Positions 17,698 to 29,802 of a stretch of DNA of 64,000 nt are shown here, piece after piece (positions within the stretch are counted from its first letter, which is position 1; each line of letters begins with the position of its first letter). Source of the stretch: Luteimonas sp. MC1750 (GTDB lineage Bacteria; Pseudomonadota; Gammaproteobacteria; Xanthomonadales; Xanthomonadaceae); assembly GCF_016615955.1 (NCBI RefSeq), contig NZ_CP067113.1:1798001-1862000 (forward strand). The letters are read 5' to 3'. The translations under genes were made by a program, and so were the position numbers. The notes below the pieces were generated by a model. The model ran no database searches, had not been told where the DNA came from, and saw only the letters and a list, made by a program, of their open reading frames with translations.

Positions 17698-19936
17698 GCG
17701 GCCTCCACCCGCACCGCGCCGGCGCCGAGCGCCGCGGTGGCGCCGTAACCGGACTCGACCAGGGCCGCACCGCGCGCGACGCGCTCGCTGGTGGCGACCG
17801 GCAGGGTCGCGGTACCGGCGCCGTTGGCGACGCGCGCCATCGCGCCGTCGCGCAGCCCGGCCGCGGATGCGTCATCGGGATTGAGGGTGATGCGTGCGCC
17901 CACGCTCAGCGGATGCGCCTGCAGCGCCGCCGCCCGGCGGGTCACGCCGTCGACGCGGTAGATCGCCTGCGCCACCGCGAGCTCGAGGCCGCCCTCGCCT
18001 GCCGCCGGCGCCGCGCCGCGCGCGACCTCGACCCGGCGCGGGGACACCAGCGCACGCGCGCCGGCGAAGTCGGTGAAGTCGAAGCCGTCCAGCTCCAGCA
18101 GGCCACCCAGCGCACGCAGCGCCTTCCAGCCCGGACGCGCCTCGCCCGGCAGCTTGCCGCCGGCGACGGTGCGCTGCTCGCGGCCATCGAGGTTGGTCAG
18201 GCTGGCATCGAGCTCCGGCAGCAGGCCGATCGGCAGGATCACGTCGGCGATGCGGCGCGTCGACTGGCAGGCGAAGTGGCTGAAGGCCACCACCTGCGCA
18301 CCGCCCAGGGCCTGCATCGCCTTCGCCTGGTCGGCGAAGTCGAGGCCCGGCTCGATGCCGTAGATCACGTAGCCCGCGCGCGGCTGGGCCAGCATGCCGC
18401 CGGCATCGCGCGAAGCGGGAAGCACGCCCATGCGCGCCAGGCCGACCGCGTTGGCGCCCTGCGGGATGCGGCACAGCGCGGCGTTTACGCGACCGGCGAA
18501 GTCGGCGGCGGCGCGGCGGATGGCCGCGGCATGGATGCCGCATTCGGCCAGCGCGCCGACGATCACCACCGGTCGCACGGCGCCGTCGAGCGCGGACGCA
18601 AGCTCCGCCGAAGCCAGCGCGTCGGCGATCCGCGACGGTGCGACGATCGACGTGTGCGCGATGTCGAAGGTGAACTCGAAGTCCACCGGATTGACCACGT
18701 GCACCTTCGCGCCTGCGCGCCAGGCCTTGCGCACGCGCTGGTGCACCAGCGGCAGCTCGTGGCGCAGGTGGCTGCCGACGATGACGATGGCATCGGCCTT
18801 CTCGATGTCCTCGACCGGCATGCCGAAGGCTTCGGCCACGGCGCCGTCGGACAGGTCGTGCTGGGCGATGCGGTGGTCGAGGTTGCCGGTGCCAAGGGCT
18901 TCGGCGAGGCGTGCGATCAGCGCGCCCTCCTCGTTGGAGGTCGACGGATGCACCAGGACGCCGAGGTCGTCGGCGGCGTTGTCGCGCAGGATCTGCGCGG
19001 CGCGCGCCAGCGCCTCGTCCCAGCTGGCCTCGCGCCAGTCGCCCTCGTCGCCGTTCGAGGCGACGCGGACCATCGGCCGCGTGGCGCGGTCGTCGGCGTA
19101 CAGGCCCTGGTGTGAATAGCGGTCGCGGTCGGACAGCCAGCACTCGTTCACGGCCTCGTTGTCACGGGGCACGGTGCGCATCACTTCGCCGCGGCGGGCG
19201 TGCAGGAACAGGTTGCTGCCCAGTGCGTCGTGGTAGCCCAGCGATTCCTTCGCGATCAGCTCCCAGGGGCGGGCGCGGAAGCGGAACACCTTGTTCGTCA
19301 GCGCGCCGACCGGGCAGACGTCGATCACGTTGCCGGACAGCTCGGTGGTCAGCGGCTTGCCGTCGTAGGTGCCGATCTGCAGGTTCTCGCCGCGCTGCAT
19401 GCCGCCCAGCTCGTAGGTGCCGGCGATCTCCGCGGTGACGCGGACGCAGCGCGTGCAGTGGATGCAGCGCGTCATCTCGGTGGCGACCAGCGGACCGAGG
19501 TCCTCGTCGGCGACGGTGCGCTTGCGCTCGGCGAAGCGGCTCACCGACCGGCCGTAGCCGATCGACAGGTCCTGCAGCTCGCACTCGCCGCCCTGGTCGC
19601 AGACCGGGCAGTCGAGCGGGTGGTTGATCAGCAGGAACTCCATCACGTTGCGCTGCGACTTCAGCGCCTTCTCGCTGCGCGTCTGCACGCGCATGCCGTC
19701 CATCACCGGCGTGGCGCAGGCCGGCGCGGGCTTGCCCATCTTCTCGATGTCGACCAGGCACATGCGGCAGTTGGCCGCGATGGCGAGCTTGTCGTGGTAG
19801 CAGAAGCGCGGGATCGGGATGCCGGCCTTGTCGGCGGCCTGGATGATCATCGAGCCCTTGGGCGCGGCCATCTCCACGCCGTCGATGAAGACGGTGACGT
19901 GGTCGGGCGGCAGGTTCGGGTTCACCGGCTGCGCGC

Positions 19937-19940
<4 letters not shown>
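17694..19940 (-). CDS. nuoG: NADH-quinone oxidoreductase subunit G
   Basis: NuoG is the large iron-sulfur subunit of the electron-input module. The 748-residue protein starts with a 2Fe-2S domain ([19 protein letters not shown]), followed by the His-Cys3 cluster motif [20 protein letters not shown] and the 4Fe-4S motif [16 protein letters not shown] with [16 protein letters not shown] molybdopterin-oxidoreductase-like domain without cofactor fills the rest, degenerating towards an Ala-rich C-terminus that ends [13 protein letters not shown]. The start at 19940 overlaps the nuoF stop as ATGA; frames further upstream belong to nuoF. Confidence 0.97.
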
Positions 19941-21283
<1,343 letters not shown>

Positions 21284-21297
21284 GCCTGCGTCCAGCC

Positions 21298-21825
21298 TCA
21301 CTTCAGTCCGTCGAGGAGCGCGTCGACCTGGGTCGCGTCGAGCTTCTCGTGGTAATGGCCGTTGATCACGACCACCGGGGCGCCGCAGCACGCGGCCACG
21401 CACTCTTCCTCGCGCTTGAGGTAGACGCGGCCGTCGGCGGTCGATTCGCCCAGCTTGCAGCCGAGCTTCCTCTCGGCATGCGCGACCAGGTCTTCGGCAC
21501 CGTTGAGCCAGCAGCTGATGTTGGTGCAGAAGGCGACGTTGTTGCGGCCGACCTCGCGGGTCTCGAACATCGAATAGAAGGTCGCGACCTCGTAGGCCCA
21601 GACCGGCGGGATGCCGAGGTACTTCGCGACCGCGGCGATCAGCTCGTCGGTCAGGAAGCCGCCGTTCTGCTGCTGGGTCGCGAACAGGCCCTGGATCACC
21701 GCCGAACGCTTGCGGTCGGGCGGGAACTTGGCCACCCAATGGTCGATATGCGCGCGCGTGTCGTCGCTGAGCACCGCCAGCGGATCGACGTTGCGGGCGT
21801 TCTCGAAGTTGCCGGTTGCTTTCAT
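21298..21825 (-). CDS. nuoE: NADH-quinone oxidoreductase subunit E
   Basis: NuoE is a thioredoxin-like subunit with the 2Fe-2S cluster N1a. The 175-residue protein carries the four cluster cysteines in [10 protein letters not shown] and [20 protein letters not shown], and the helical N-terminal domain [20 protein letters not shown]. It begins inside the nuoD stop (ATGA overlap), in line with translational coupling across the operon. Confidence 0.96.
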   Translation of the reverse strand: MKATGNFENARNVDPLAVLSDDTRAHIDHWVAKFPPDRKRSAVIQGLFATQQQNGGFLTDELIAAVAKYLGIPPVWAYEVATFYSMFETREVGRNNVAFCTNISCWLNGAEDLVAHAERKLGCKLGESTADGRVYLKREEECVAACCGAPVVVINGHYHEKLDATQVDALLDGLK

Positions 21826-23126
21826 CGGTCCACTTCTCCGAACACGAGGTCATAGGTGCCGACCATCGCCACGACGTCGGACAGCATGTGCCCCTTCACC
21901 ACCGTGTCCATCGAAGACAGGTGCGCGAAGCCGGGCGCGCGCAGGTGCACGCGGAAGGGCTTGTTGGCCCCGTCGGAGACCAAGTAGCAGCCGAACTCGC
22001 CCTTGGGCGCCTCGACGGCCTGGTAGGTCTCGCCCGCGGGCACGCAGTAGCCCTCGGAGAACAGCTTGAAGTGGTGGATCAGGGCTTCCATGTCGTCCTT
22101 CATCTCCTCGCGGGAGGGAGGCGCGACCTTGAAGTTGTCGACCATCACCAGGCCGGGGTTGGCACGCAGCCACGCCACGCACTGGGCGATGATCCGGTTG
22201 GATTCGCGCATCTCGGCCACGCGCACCAGGTAGCGGTCGTAGCAGTCGCCGTTGGTGCCAACCGGGATCCGGAAATCGACCTGGTCGTAGCGCGCATACG
22301 GCTGCTTCTTGCGCAGGTCCCACTCGATGCCCGAGCCGCGCAGCATCACGCCCGACATGCCCCAGGCCATCGCCTGCTCCGGCGGGATGACGCCCACGCC
22401 GACGGTGCGCTGCTTCCAGATGCGGTTCTCGGTGAGAAGCGTCTCGTACTCGTCGATGCGCGACGGGAAGTCCCGGGTGAAGGCGTCCAGGAAGTCGAGC
22501 ATCGACCCTTCGCGCCATTCGTTGAAACGCTTGAGCTTGTTGCCCTTGCGCCACGGCGACTCGCGGTACTGCGGCATGCGCGCGGGCAGGTCGCGATAGA
22601 CGCCACCGGGACGGTAGTAGGCTGCGTGCATGCGCGCGCCGCTGACCGCCTCGTAGACGTCCATCAGCTCCTCGCGCTCGCGGAACGAGTACAGCATCAC
22701 CGCCATCGCGCCGAGGTCGAGGCCGTTGGAACCGATCCACATCAGGTGGTTCAGCACCCGCGTGATCTCGTCGAACATCGTGCGGATCCACTGCGCACGC
22801 TCCGGCGCCTCGATCCCCAGCAGGGTCTCGATGGCCAGGACGTAGGCGTGCTCGTTGCACATCATCGACACGTAGTCGAGGCGGTCCATGTAGCCGATCG
22901 ACTGGTTGAACGGCTTGGACTCGGCCAGCTTCTCGGTGCCGCGGTGGAGCAGGCCCACGTGCGGGTCGGCACGCTGCACCACCTCGCCGTCCATCTCCAG
23001 GATCAGGCGCAGCACGCCGTGCGCGGCCGGATGCTGGGGACCGAAGTTCAGCGTGTAGTTGCGGATTTCCTGGCGGGCCTCGGCCGGGCTGCTGGCCAGC
23101 AGCTCGCTGGGGGGGCGGATGCTCAC
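21822..23126 (-). CDS. nuoD: NADH-quinone oxidoreductase subunit D
   Basis: NuoD (49-kDa subunit) forms the quinone site together with NuoB. The 434-residue protein starts with GTG, which overlaps the nuoC stop as [24 protein letters not shown] carries the conserved quinone-binding His, [14 protein letters not shown] and [20 protein letters not shown] follow, and the C-terminus ends [10 protein letters not shown]. In this organism nuoC and nuoD are separate genes, unlike the fused nuoCD of E. coli. Confidence 0.97.
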   Translation of the reverse strand: MSIRPPSELLASSPAEARQEIRNYTLNFGPQHPAAHGVLRLILEMDGEVVQRADPHVGLLHRGTEKLAESKPFNQSIGYMDRLDYVSMMCNEHAYVLAIETLLGIEAPERAQWIRTMFDEITRVLNHLMWIGSNGLDLGAMAVMLYSFREREELMDVYEAVSGARMHAAYYRPGGVYRDLPARMPQYRESPWRKGNKLKRFNEWREGSMLDFLDAFTRDFPSRIDEYETLLTENRIWKQRTVGVGVIPPEQAMAWGMSGVMLRGSGIEWDLRKKQPYARYDQVDFRIPVGTNGDCYDRYLVRVAEMRESNRIIAQCVAWLRANPGLVMVDNFKVAPPSREEMKDDMEALIHHFKLFSEGYCVPAGETYQAVEAPKGEFGCYLVSDGANKPFRVHLRAPGFAHLSSMDTVVKGHMLSDVVAMVGTYDLVFGEVDR

Positions 23127-23911
23127 TTGGTGTCTCCTGCGGCGGCGTGGCCGCGCACCGTCCCGACCTTGAGGTCGCGGTCTTCGCCGGCCGTGGTCGC
23201 GTAGCGGGCATCGTCGCGGATCACGCGCGGCACCAGCACGCGCGGCTCCACCGAGGTCACCGGCTCGTACACCACGCGCTGCTTCTCCTGGTCGTAACGC
23301 ACTTCGACGTTGCCGATCAGCGGGAAGTCCTTGCGGAACGGATGGCCGATGAAGCCGTAGTCGGTCAGCAGGCGGCGCAGGTCCGGATGCCCCGGGAACA
23401 CGATGCCGAACAGGTCGAAGGCCTCGCGCTCGAACCAGTTCACGCCGGCCCAGACGTCGCACAGCGAATCCACTACCGGCAGCGCGTCGTCGGGCGCGAA
23501 GCAGGTCACGCGCAGGCGGCGGTTGTTGGCGATCGACAGCAGCTGCACCACCACCGAGAAGCGGTTCTCGGGCAGCGGGATCGCGCCCTCGCCGTCAGGC
23601 CGGTCGAGCTGCTGGGTGAAGGCCTCGCCATAGCGGAATCGGCCCGGACCACGACCCTCGACGCCACGGCTGAAGCCCTCGGACGAGGTGTTGGTGTCCC
23701 ACTCGTCGGTGCCATAGCCAAGATGGTCGACGCCGCACAGGTCCACCAGGACCTCGAAGCCGAACTCGTCGCGCAGGGCCTCGCACGACGCGCGCCATTC
23801 CGACGCCGCCAGCACGATGCCGACCTCGCCACGCGGCAGCGTGACGTCGACGAAGGCCTGCGGGAAGCGCGCGCGCAGGCGCGCGGCGAACGCGGTCGCG
23901 GACTCAGACAT
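23123..23911 (-). CDS. nuoC: NADH-quinone oxidoreductase subunit C
   Basis: NuoC (30-kDa subunit) is a scaffold protein of the peripheral arm. The 262-residue protein has the signature [20 protein letters not shown] followed by [20 protein letters not shown]. The ATG at 23911 lies eight bases inside the end of nuoB. A segment around residues 63-100 ([20 protein letters not shown] onwards) is an insertion relative to shorter orthologues and is hydrophilic. Its stop overlaps nuoD. Confidence 0.96.
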   Translation of the reverse strand: MSESATAFAARLRARFPQAFVDVTLPRGEVGIVLAASEWRASCEALRDEFGFEVLVDLCGVDHLGYGTDEWDTNTSSEGFSRGVEGRGPGRFRYGEAFTQQLDRPDGEGAIPLPENRFSVVVQLLSIANNRRLRVTCFAPDDALPVVDSLCDVWAGVNWFEREAFDLFGIVFPGHPDLRRLLTDYGFIGHPFRKDFPLIGNVEVRYDQEKQRVVYEPVTSVEPRVLVPRVIRDDARYATTAGEDRDLKVGTVRGHAAAGDTK

Positions 23912-24491
23912 TGCGCTGCCCCGTCTTCTCGTCGCCGAAGTTGCTCGAGCGGCGGATCTTGCGCTGCAGCTGCAGGATGCCGTGCACCAGCGCCTCGGCC
24001 GTCGGCGGGCAGCCCGGCACGTAGATGTCGACCGGCACCACGCGGTCGCAGCCGCGCACCACCGCATACGAATAGTGGTAGTAGCCGCCGCCGTTCGCGC
24101 AGCTGCCCATCGAGATGACCCACTTCGGGTTGGGCATCTGGTCGTAGACGCGGCGCAGCGCCGGCGCCATCTTGTTGACCAGGGTGCCGGCCACGATCAT
24201 CACGTCGGACTGGCGCGGCGATGGACGGAACACCACGCCGTAGCGGTCGAGATCCATGCGCGCGGCACCCGCGTGCATCATCTCCACCGCGCAGCAGGCC
24301 AGGCCGAAGGTCACCGGCCACATCGAACCCGTGCGTGCCCAGTTGAGCAGGATGTCCGAGCTCGTGGTGACGAAACCCTGCTCCAGCAGGGGGTTGTCGC
24401 CCTCCGGCCGCAGGATGTCGTCGACGCGGCCCTCGGGCAGCGGATTGCTCGCGGCATCCGCAAGGCTGCGCGCAGCCTGGATCACTCCCAT
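23904..24491 (-). CDS. nuoB: NADH-quinone oxidoreductase subunit B (cluster N2)
   Basis: NuoB holds the terminal cluster N2 that reduces quinone. With the start at 24491 ([12 protein letters not shown]) the protein has 195 residues; GGGAG lies at a suitable distance in front of it. An ATG seven codons upstream is possible but less well placed. The cluster ligands are visible as the tandem C66-C67 in [12 protein letters not shown]131 in MGSCANGGG and C161 in [12 protein letters not shown]. It overlaps nuoA by ten bases and nuoC by eight. Confidence 0.97.
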   Translation of the reverse strand: MGVIQAARSLADAASNPLPEGRVDDILRPEGDNPLLEQGFVTTSSDILLNWARTGSMWPVTFGLACCAVEMMHAGAARMDLDRYGVVFRPSPRQSDVMIVAGTLVNKMAPALRRVYDQMPNPKWVISMGSCANGGGYYHYSYAVVRGCDRVVPVDIYVPGCPPTAEALVHGILQLQRKIRRSSNFGDEKTGQRNV

Positions 24492-24838
24492 TCGAGCGCT
24501 CCCTTCTTCCACACGTAGATGAAACCGATCAGCAGCATGCCGACGAAGATGCCCATCTCGATCAGGCCGAGCACGCCGAGCTCACGGAACACGGTCGCCC
24601 AGGGCACGATGAAGATGATTTCCAGGTCGAAGACGATGAACTGGATCGCGATCAGGTAGTAGCGGATGTCGAACTGCATCCGCGAGTCCTCGAACGCGGG
24701 GAAGCCGCATTCGAAGGCGGTGTACTTGTCGGCGAACTCGAACTTCGGTCCGAGCGCATTGCCGACGAGGATCAGGGCGACGCCGATTCCAGTGGCGACG
24801 AAAAGAAACAACAGGGTCGGCAGGTATTCGGCCAGCAC
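24482..24838 (-). CDS. nuoA: NADH-quinone oxidoreductase subunit A
   Basis: NuoA is a three-helix membrane subunit at the base of the peripheral arm. The 118-residue protein begins at a GTG codon (24838) preceded by [26 protein letters not shown] holds the family motif with the quinone-cavity loop, and [20 protein letters not shown] carries the conserved acidic residues. It is the first gene of the nuo operon. The 85 bases between it and tRNA-Leu hold two hairpins but no convincing promoter, so transcription may come from secG/tRNA-Leu. Confidence 0.97.
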   Translation of the reverse strand: MLAEYLPTLLFLFVATGIGVALILVGNALGPKFEFADKYTAFECGFPAFEDSRMQFDIRYYLIAIQFIVFDLEIIFIVPWATVFRELGVLGLIEMGIFVGMLLIGFIYVWKKGALEWE

Positions 24839-24885
24839 GGTGTTCTCTCGGCTACGGGCCGCGCGGCGGCCCTTTGCTTGCTGGT

Positions 24886-24916
24886 GTCGGGCGGGACCGT
24901 GACCGGTCCCGCCGAC
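24886..24916 (-). other. Hairpin between tRNA-Leu and nuoA
   Basis: GTCGGCGGGACCG-GTCA-CGGTCCCGCCCGAC on the minus strand forms a near-perfect stem 8 bases after the tRNA. A second GGGCCGC/GCGGCCC hairpin sits at 24856-24872. There is no T-tract, so these may set the tRNA 3' processing border or stabilise the nuo mRNA 5' end rather than terminate. Confidence 0.5.
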
Positions 24917-24923
24917 GCTTGTA

Positions 24924-25008
24924 TGGTGCCCAAGGGGGGACTCGAACCCCCACGACCTAAGCCGCTACCACCTCAAGGTAGTGCGTCTACCAATTCCGCC
25001 ACCTGGGC
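24924..25008 (-). tRNA. tRNA-Leu (GAG anticodon)
   Basis: The 85-nt gene has the long variable arm of class II tRNAs, an anticodon loop TTGAGGT flanked by the stem CTACC/GGTAG, a T-arm with GGTTCGAGTCC and an encoded CCA. The GAG anticodon reads CUC and CUU leucine codons. It lies between secG and nuoA on the same strand, the arrangement known from related bacteria. Confidence 0.97.
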
Positions 25009-25062
25009 AAGTTTTTCTGTCTCATCCCGCATGGCTGCGGGAGCGCGATAGTGTAATCGCTA

Positions 25063-25515
25063 TCAGCCGCCCTGCGGGACTTCCCGTCCCGTTTCCCCCT
25101 GCGAGGGGGGCGATGCGGCGGGCGGCTGGTCCTCCGGCACGGCCGGGACCGTGGCGTCGGGGACGATCGGCGCGGCTTGCGGCGCCGAGGGAACCGCGGT
25201 ATCGGCAGCCGGGGCCGCGGGAGCCGCCGGCACTTCGGACATCACGCCCAGGTCGACCGCGGCCGGACCGGACTGGCGGGCCATGTTCGTGGCCTGCCAG
25301 GCCATGAACAGGGTCAGCGCGAAGAACACGATCGCAAGCCACTTGGTGGACTTGGTCAGGAAGCTGGAGGCACCACGCGCACCGAACACGGTGGCCGAGG
25401 CGCCGCCGCCGAAGCCGGAACCGGCCTGGGCGCCCGCGCCGCGCTGCATCAGGATCAGCGCGATCATCGAGATGGCGACGAGCACGAAGACGATGTTGAG
25501 GATGAGCTGCAGCAT
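25063..25515 (-). CDS. secG: Preprotein translocase subunit SecG
   Basis: SecG is the small membrane subunit of the SecYEG channel that assists protein export. The 150-residue protein has two membrane helices (about 3-22 and 55-75) joined by the conserved QRGAGAQAGSGFGGGASATV and FGARGASSFLTKSTKWLAIV. After about residue 85 an Ala/Pro-rich tail of about 65 residues extends the protein well beyond the E. coli length of 110; such tails vary among proteobacteria. It follows tpiA by 25 bases, the common tpiA-secG-tRNA-Leu order. ATG at 25515 was chosen from the family N-terminus. Confidence 0.95.
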   Translation of the reverse strand: MLQLILNIVFVLVAISMIALILMQRGAGAQAGSGFGGGASATVFGARGASSFLTKSTKWLAIVFFALTLFMAWQATNMARQSGPAAVDLGVMSEVPAAPAAPAADTAVPSAPQAAPIVPDATVPAVPEDQPPAASPPSQGETGREVPQGG

Positions 25516-25540
25516 GTTCCAGTTCTCTTGTGCCCGACGG

Positions 25541-26293
25541 TCAGCGGACCGCCGCGGCCACGATGGCCATGAAGTCCGTGGCCACCAGCGATGCACCGCC
25601 GATCAGGCCTCCGTCGACGTCGGGCTGGGTGAACAGCTCGGCGGCGTTGGCGGGCTTCACACTGCCGCCGTAGAGGATCGGCAGTGAATTTCCAATCTTA
25701 GCACTCCTTGCCGCGACCTCGCTACGGATGAACGCGTGCACGTCCTGGGCCTGCTGCGGGCTGGCGGTCAGGCCTGTGCCGATCGCCCAGACCGGCTCGT
25801 AGGCCACGACGGCGCTGGCCAGGCCTTCGGCACCGACCAGGTCCAGGACCGGGCGCAGCTGGGAGGCGATCACCGCCTCGGTGGTGCCGCCCTCGCGCTC
25901 GTCCTTCGACTCGCCAACGCACAGGATCGGACGCAGGCCGGCGGCGAGCGCCGCGGCAAACTTGCGCGCGACGAGATCGCTGTCCTCGCGGTGGTACTGG
26001 CGGCGCTCCGAGTGCCCCACGAGCGCGAAGCGCGCGCCGGCGTCGGCCAGCATCGCGGCCGACACCTCGCCGGTGTAGGCGCCTTCGCCGTGCTCACTCA
26101 CGTCCTGGCCGCCGAAGGCGATGCCCCGCGCGCCCCAGGCCTCGACCAGGCCCGCCAGCAGCGTGGCTGGCGGCAGCACCACGACCTCGACGCCATCGGC
26201 CGGCAGGCCTGCCGCCATCTGCTGCAGCAGGTCCGCGGCGGAGCTGCGGTTGCCGTTGAGCTTCCAGTTGCCGGCGACGATGCGAGTGCGCAT
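25541..26293 (-). CDS. tpiA: Triose-phosphate isomerase
   Basis: This enzyme interconverts dihydroxyacetone phosphate and glyceraldehyde 3-phosphate in glycolysis. The 250-residue protein shows the catalytic residues: Asn9 and Lys11 in VAGNWKLNG, His94 in LVGHSERRQY and Glu166 in VAYEPVWAIGTG (the flexible loop). The phosphate-binding ILYGGSVKPANAAEL is also present. The ATG at 26293 gives the standard N-terminus. It precedes secG by 25 bases. Confidence 0.98.
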   Translation of the reverse strand: MRTRIVAGNWKLNGNRSSAADLLQQMAAGLPADGVEVVVLPPATLLAGLVEAWGARGIAFGGQDVSEHGEGAYTGEVSAAMLADAGARFALVGHSERRQYHREDSDLVARKFAAALAAGLRPILCVGESKDEREGGTTEAVIASQLRPVLDLVGAEGLASAVVAYEPVWAIGTGLTASPQQAQDVHAFIRSEVAARSAKIGNSLPILYGGSVKPANAAELFTQPDVDGGLIGGASLVATDFMAIVAAAVR

Positions 26294-26349
26294 TTCTGAC
26301 CTCGGGTGTGGCGGGAGCGGTGATTCTAGGCGTTCACGCACGTTCCGTC

Positions 26350-26374
26350 ATGGCCACGCCACTTGCGTGGCCAT
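26350..26374 (-). other. Hairpin after the oxygenase gene
   Basis: ATGGCCACGC and GCGTGGCCAT form a perfect 10-bp stem with a five-base loop in the 95 bases between tpiA and the upstream oxygenase gene. It lacks a T-tract, so Rho-assisted termination or mRNA end protection is more likely than classic intrinsic termination. Confidence 0.5.
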
Positions 26375-26388
26375 GCATTGCCCGCCGG

Positions 26389-27342
26389 TCAGGCGAGCTT
26401 GATCTCGCGCAGGCGCTCCTCGAGGTAGCCATGCGCCGTGATCGGTTCCGGGTAACGGCTCGGATTGTCCGCGGTCACGCAGGACGGCAGCACGTCGATC
26501 AGGAAGTCCGGGTTCGGGTGCAGGAAGAACGGCACCGAGTAGCGCGGCTGGCGCGCCAGCTCGCCCGGCGGATTGACCACGCGGTGGATCGTCGACGGAT
26601 ACACATGGTTGGTCAGGCGCTGCAGCATGTCGCCGATGTTGACCACGATGGTGTCGGCGTCCGAAGTGAACGGCACCCACTCGCCCTCGCGCGACTGCAC
26701 CTCGAGGCCGGCCGCGCTGGCGCCGACCAGCAGCGTGATGAAGTTGATGTCACCGTGCGCGCCGGCCCGCACGTTCGGGATGTCGTCGGCGGTGATCGGC
26801 GGATAGTGGATCGGCCGCAGGATCGAGTTGCCGTGGTCGGTCTTGTCCGCGAAGTAGTTCTCGGGCAGGTCGATGTGCAGCGCCAGCGCGCGCAGCACCT
26901 GCGAACCGAGCTGGTCGAGCGCCTCGTACAGCGCATAGCCCTTTTCGCGGAATTCCGGGACCTCGTCCGGCCACAGGTTCGGCGGCATCACGTCCCGGTA
27001 CTTCGAATCGTCCGGGATCTCGCGGCCGATGTGCCAGAACTCCTTCAGGTCGAAGTGCTTCGAATCCTTGGCCGTCTCCACGCCGAACGGCGTGTAGCCG
27101 CGGGCACCGCCACCGCCGGGCACGTGGTACGTCTTCTTGGTTTCTTCCGGCAGCGCGAAGAAGGCCTTGAAGGCGGCGTAGGCCCCGTCGATCAGCGGCT
27201 GCGGGATGCCGTGGTTGCGGATGCCGGCGAAGCCCCACTCGCGGTAGGCCGCGCCGAGGTCGGCGACAAAGGCTTCGCGATCCGAGGGGCTGGCGGGATG
27301 GGTGAAGCGGCGGATGTCGAGGGTCGGGATGCGGGGGGCCAT
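26389..27342 (-). CDS. 2-oxoglutarate/Fe(II)-dependent dioxygenase, isopenicillin-N-synthase-like
   Basis: The 317-residue protein has the N-terminal DIOX_N domain (FVADLGAAYREWGFAGIRNH, residues about 25-45) and the double-stranded beta-helix 2OG-Fe(II) domain. The iron ligands are visible as His and Asp in AHGDINFITLLVG (HxD) and the distal His in YPSTIHRVVNPPG; the following RQPRYSVPFFLHPN supplies the Arg-x-Ser that binds 2-oxoglutarate. Members act on diverse small molecules and this one's substrate cannot be read from sequence. It lies between glmM and tpiA on the same strand; housekeeping-like context argues against an antibiotic cluster. Confidence 0.88.
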   Translation of the reverse strand: MAPRIPTLDIRRFTHPASPSDREAFVADLGAAYREWGFAGIRNHGIPQPLIDGAYAAFKAFFALPEETKKTYHVPGGGGARGYTPFGVETAKDSKHFDLKEFWHIGREIPDDSKYRDVMPPNLWPDEVPEFREKGYALYEALDQLGSQVLRALALHIDLPENYFADKTDHGNSILRPIHYPPITADDIPNVRAGAHGDINFITLLVGASAAGLEVQSREGEWVPFTSDADTIVVNIGDMLQRLTNHVYPSTIHRVVNPPGELARQPRYSVPFFLHPNPDFLIDVLPSCVTADNPSRYPEPITAHGYLEERLREIKLA

Positions 27343-27422
27343 GGCTCACTCGGTCAGGCTCGTCCCCGGACGGAGACGCTGGCCCACCATGATACCGCCT
27401 CGCTCCCGCCGCCCCCCCCTGC

Positions 27423-27485
27423 AGGAGCGGCTACAGCCGCGATCGCCCTGCCGGGCATCCCGGGATCGCGGCTGTAGCCGCTCCT
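27423..27485. repeat. REP-like inverted repeat
   Basis: Two perfect 22-base arms, 27423-27444 (AGGAGCGGCTACAGCCGCGA then TC) and 27464-27485, face each other around a 19-base spacer. This GTAGGAGCGGCT-type palindrome is the common dispersed intergenic repeat of Xanthomonadaceae. It lies after glmM and may protect its transcript end. I found only this copy in the window. Confidence 0.85.
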
Positions 27486-27507
27486 ACAAGAGCGGAAGGG
27501 GCGCGGG

Positions 27508-28868
27508 TCAGGTGGCGGCCTGGACCGCGGCGGCCAGCCGCTCCAGGGTGGACGCGACCAACGCTTCGTCGTCGGCCTCGACCGTGACGCGCACCACGGG
27601 CTCGGTGCCGGACGGGCGCAGGAAGGCTCTGCCCCGCCCTTCGACGGCCCGCTGGGCCTCGGCCAGCGCCGCCTGCACGCTGCCCGCCTCCGCAGGCCGA
27701 GCGCCATTGGCCACGCGCACGTTGACCGTGCGTTGCGGCACCTTGCGCAGGTCGCGCAGGGCGTCGGCCAGCGACGTGCCGCGACGGTGCAGCACTTCCA
27801 GCACCTGCAGCGCGCTGACGATGCCGTCGCCGGTGGTGGCGCGGTCCAGGCACAGCAGATGCCCCGAGGCCTCGCCGCCGAGGATGCCGCCGTGTTCGAC
27901 CAGGGCCTGGTGCACGTAGCGGTCGCCCACTTTCGTGCGCATGAAGCCGATGCCGCGCGCGGACAGCGCCTGCTCGAGCGAGAAGTTGGTCATCAGCGTG
28001 CCGGCCACGGGACCCCGCAGCCGCCCGCTTTCCTGCCAGTCGCAGGCCAGCAGGTAGACCAGGTCGTCGCCGTCGCGCACCACGCCTTCGCCGTCGACGA
28101 ACATCACCCGGTCGCCGTCGCCGTCGAAGGCGATGCCGAGCTCGGCGCCGGTCGCGCGCACGCGCTCGGCCAGGCCTTCCGGATGGGTGGAGCCCACGCC
28201 GTCGTTGATGTTGGTGCCGTTGGGATCGACGCCGATCGCGTCCACGCGTGCACCGAGCTCGCGCAGCACCATCGGTCCGATCTGGTAGGTGGCGCCATGG
28301 GCGCAGTCGACGACGATGCGCATGCCGTCCAGGTCGAAGCTGCGCGGCACCGAGCCCTTGCAGGCCTCGACGTAGCGGCCCACGGCGTCGCGCGTGCGCA
28401 CCGCCTTGCCCAGGCGGTCGGACGCGACGGTCGAGAACGGCTGGTCCAGCGCGGCCTCGATCGCGAGTTCGGTGGCGTCGTCGAGCTTCTCGCCTTCGGC
28501 GGTGAAGAACTTGATGCCGTTGTCGTGGTGCGGGTTGTGCGAGGCGGAAATCACGATGCCGCCGTCGGCGCGCATCGAATGCGTCAGGTGCGCGACCGCC
28601 GGGGTCGGCATCGGCCCCATCAGCTGCACGTCGACGCCGGCCGCGACCAGCCCGGCCTCCAGCGCCGCCTCGAACATGTAGTTCGAGATGCGCGTGTCCT
28701 TGCCGATGATGACCAGCGGCTTGCGCCACTCGTCGCCTTCGCGCACCCGCGCGGTGAGCGCGTGGCCATAGGCATTGCCCAGGCGCAGCATGAAGTCGGC
28801 CGAGATCGGGCCCTCGCCCACCCGGCCGCGGATGCCGTCGGTGCCGAACCAGCGCCGCTTGCCGGCGC

Positions 28869-28872
<4 letters not shown>
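27508..28872 (-). CDS. glmM: Phosphoglucosamine mutase
   Basis: GlmM converts glucosamine 6-phosphate to glucosamine 1-phosphate for peptidoglycan and LPS precursors. The 454-residue protein (E. coli 445) has [20 protein letters not shown] at the N-terminus, the phosphoserine loop [19 protein letters not shown] with catalytic Ser111, the metal site [15 protein letters not shown], the sugar-binding [10 protein letters not shown] and the phosphate-binding [15 protein letters not shown]. Its ATG overlaps the accD stop as ATGA, so the two are translationally coupled. Confidence 0.97.
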
Positions 28873-29756
<884 letters not shown>

Positions 29757-29802
29757 GCGTTTGCTGTGATCCTCTGCGGACGGGGCCGCGAACCCGGGGA
29801 GT

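Noticed and set aside
18000..19115. Plus-strand open frames opposite nuoG
   Set aside because: nuoG is continuous and conserved here; the opposing frames are low-complexity Arg/Ala/Gly shadows.
25026..25043. TCCCGCA/TGCGGGA hairpin between secG and tRNA-Leu as a terminator
   Set aside because: On the minus strand it is followed by an A-rich rather than T-rich run (ATGAGACAGAAAAAC), so intrinsic termination is not supported.
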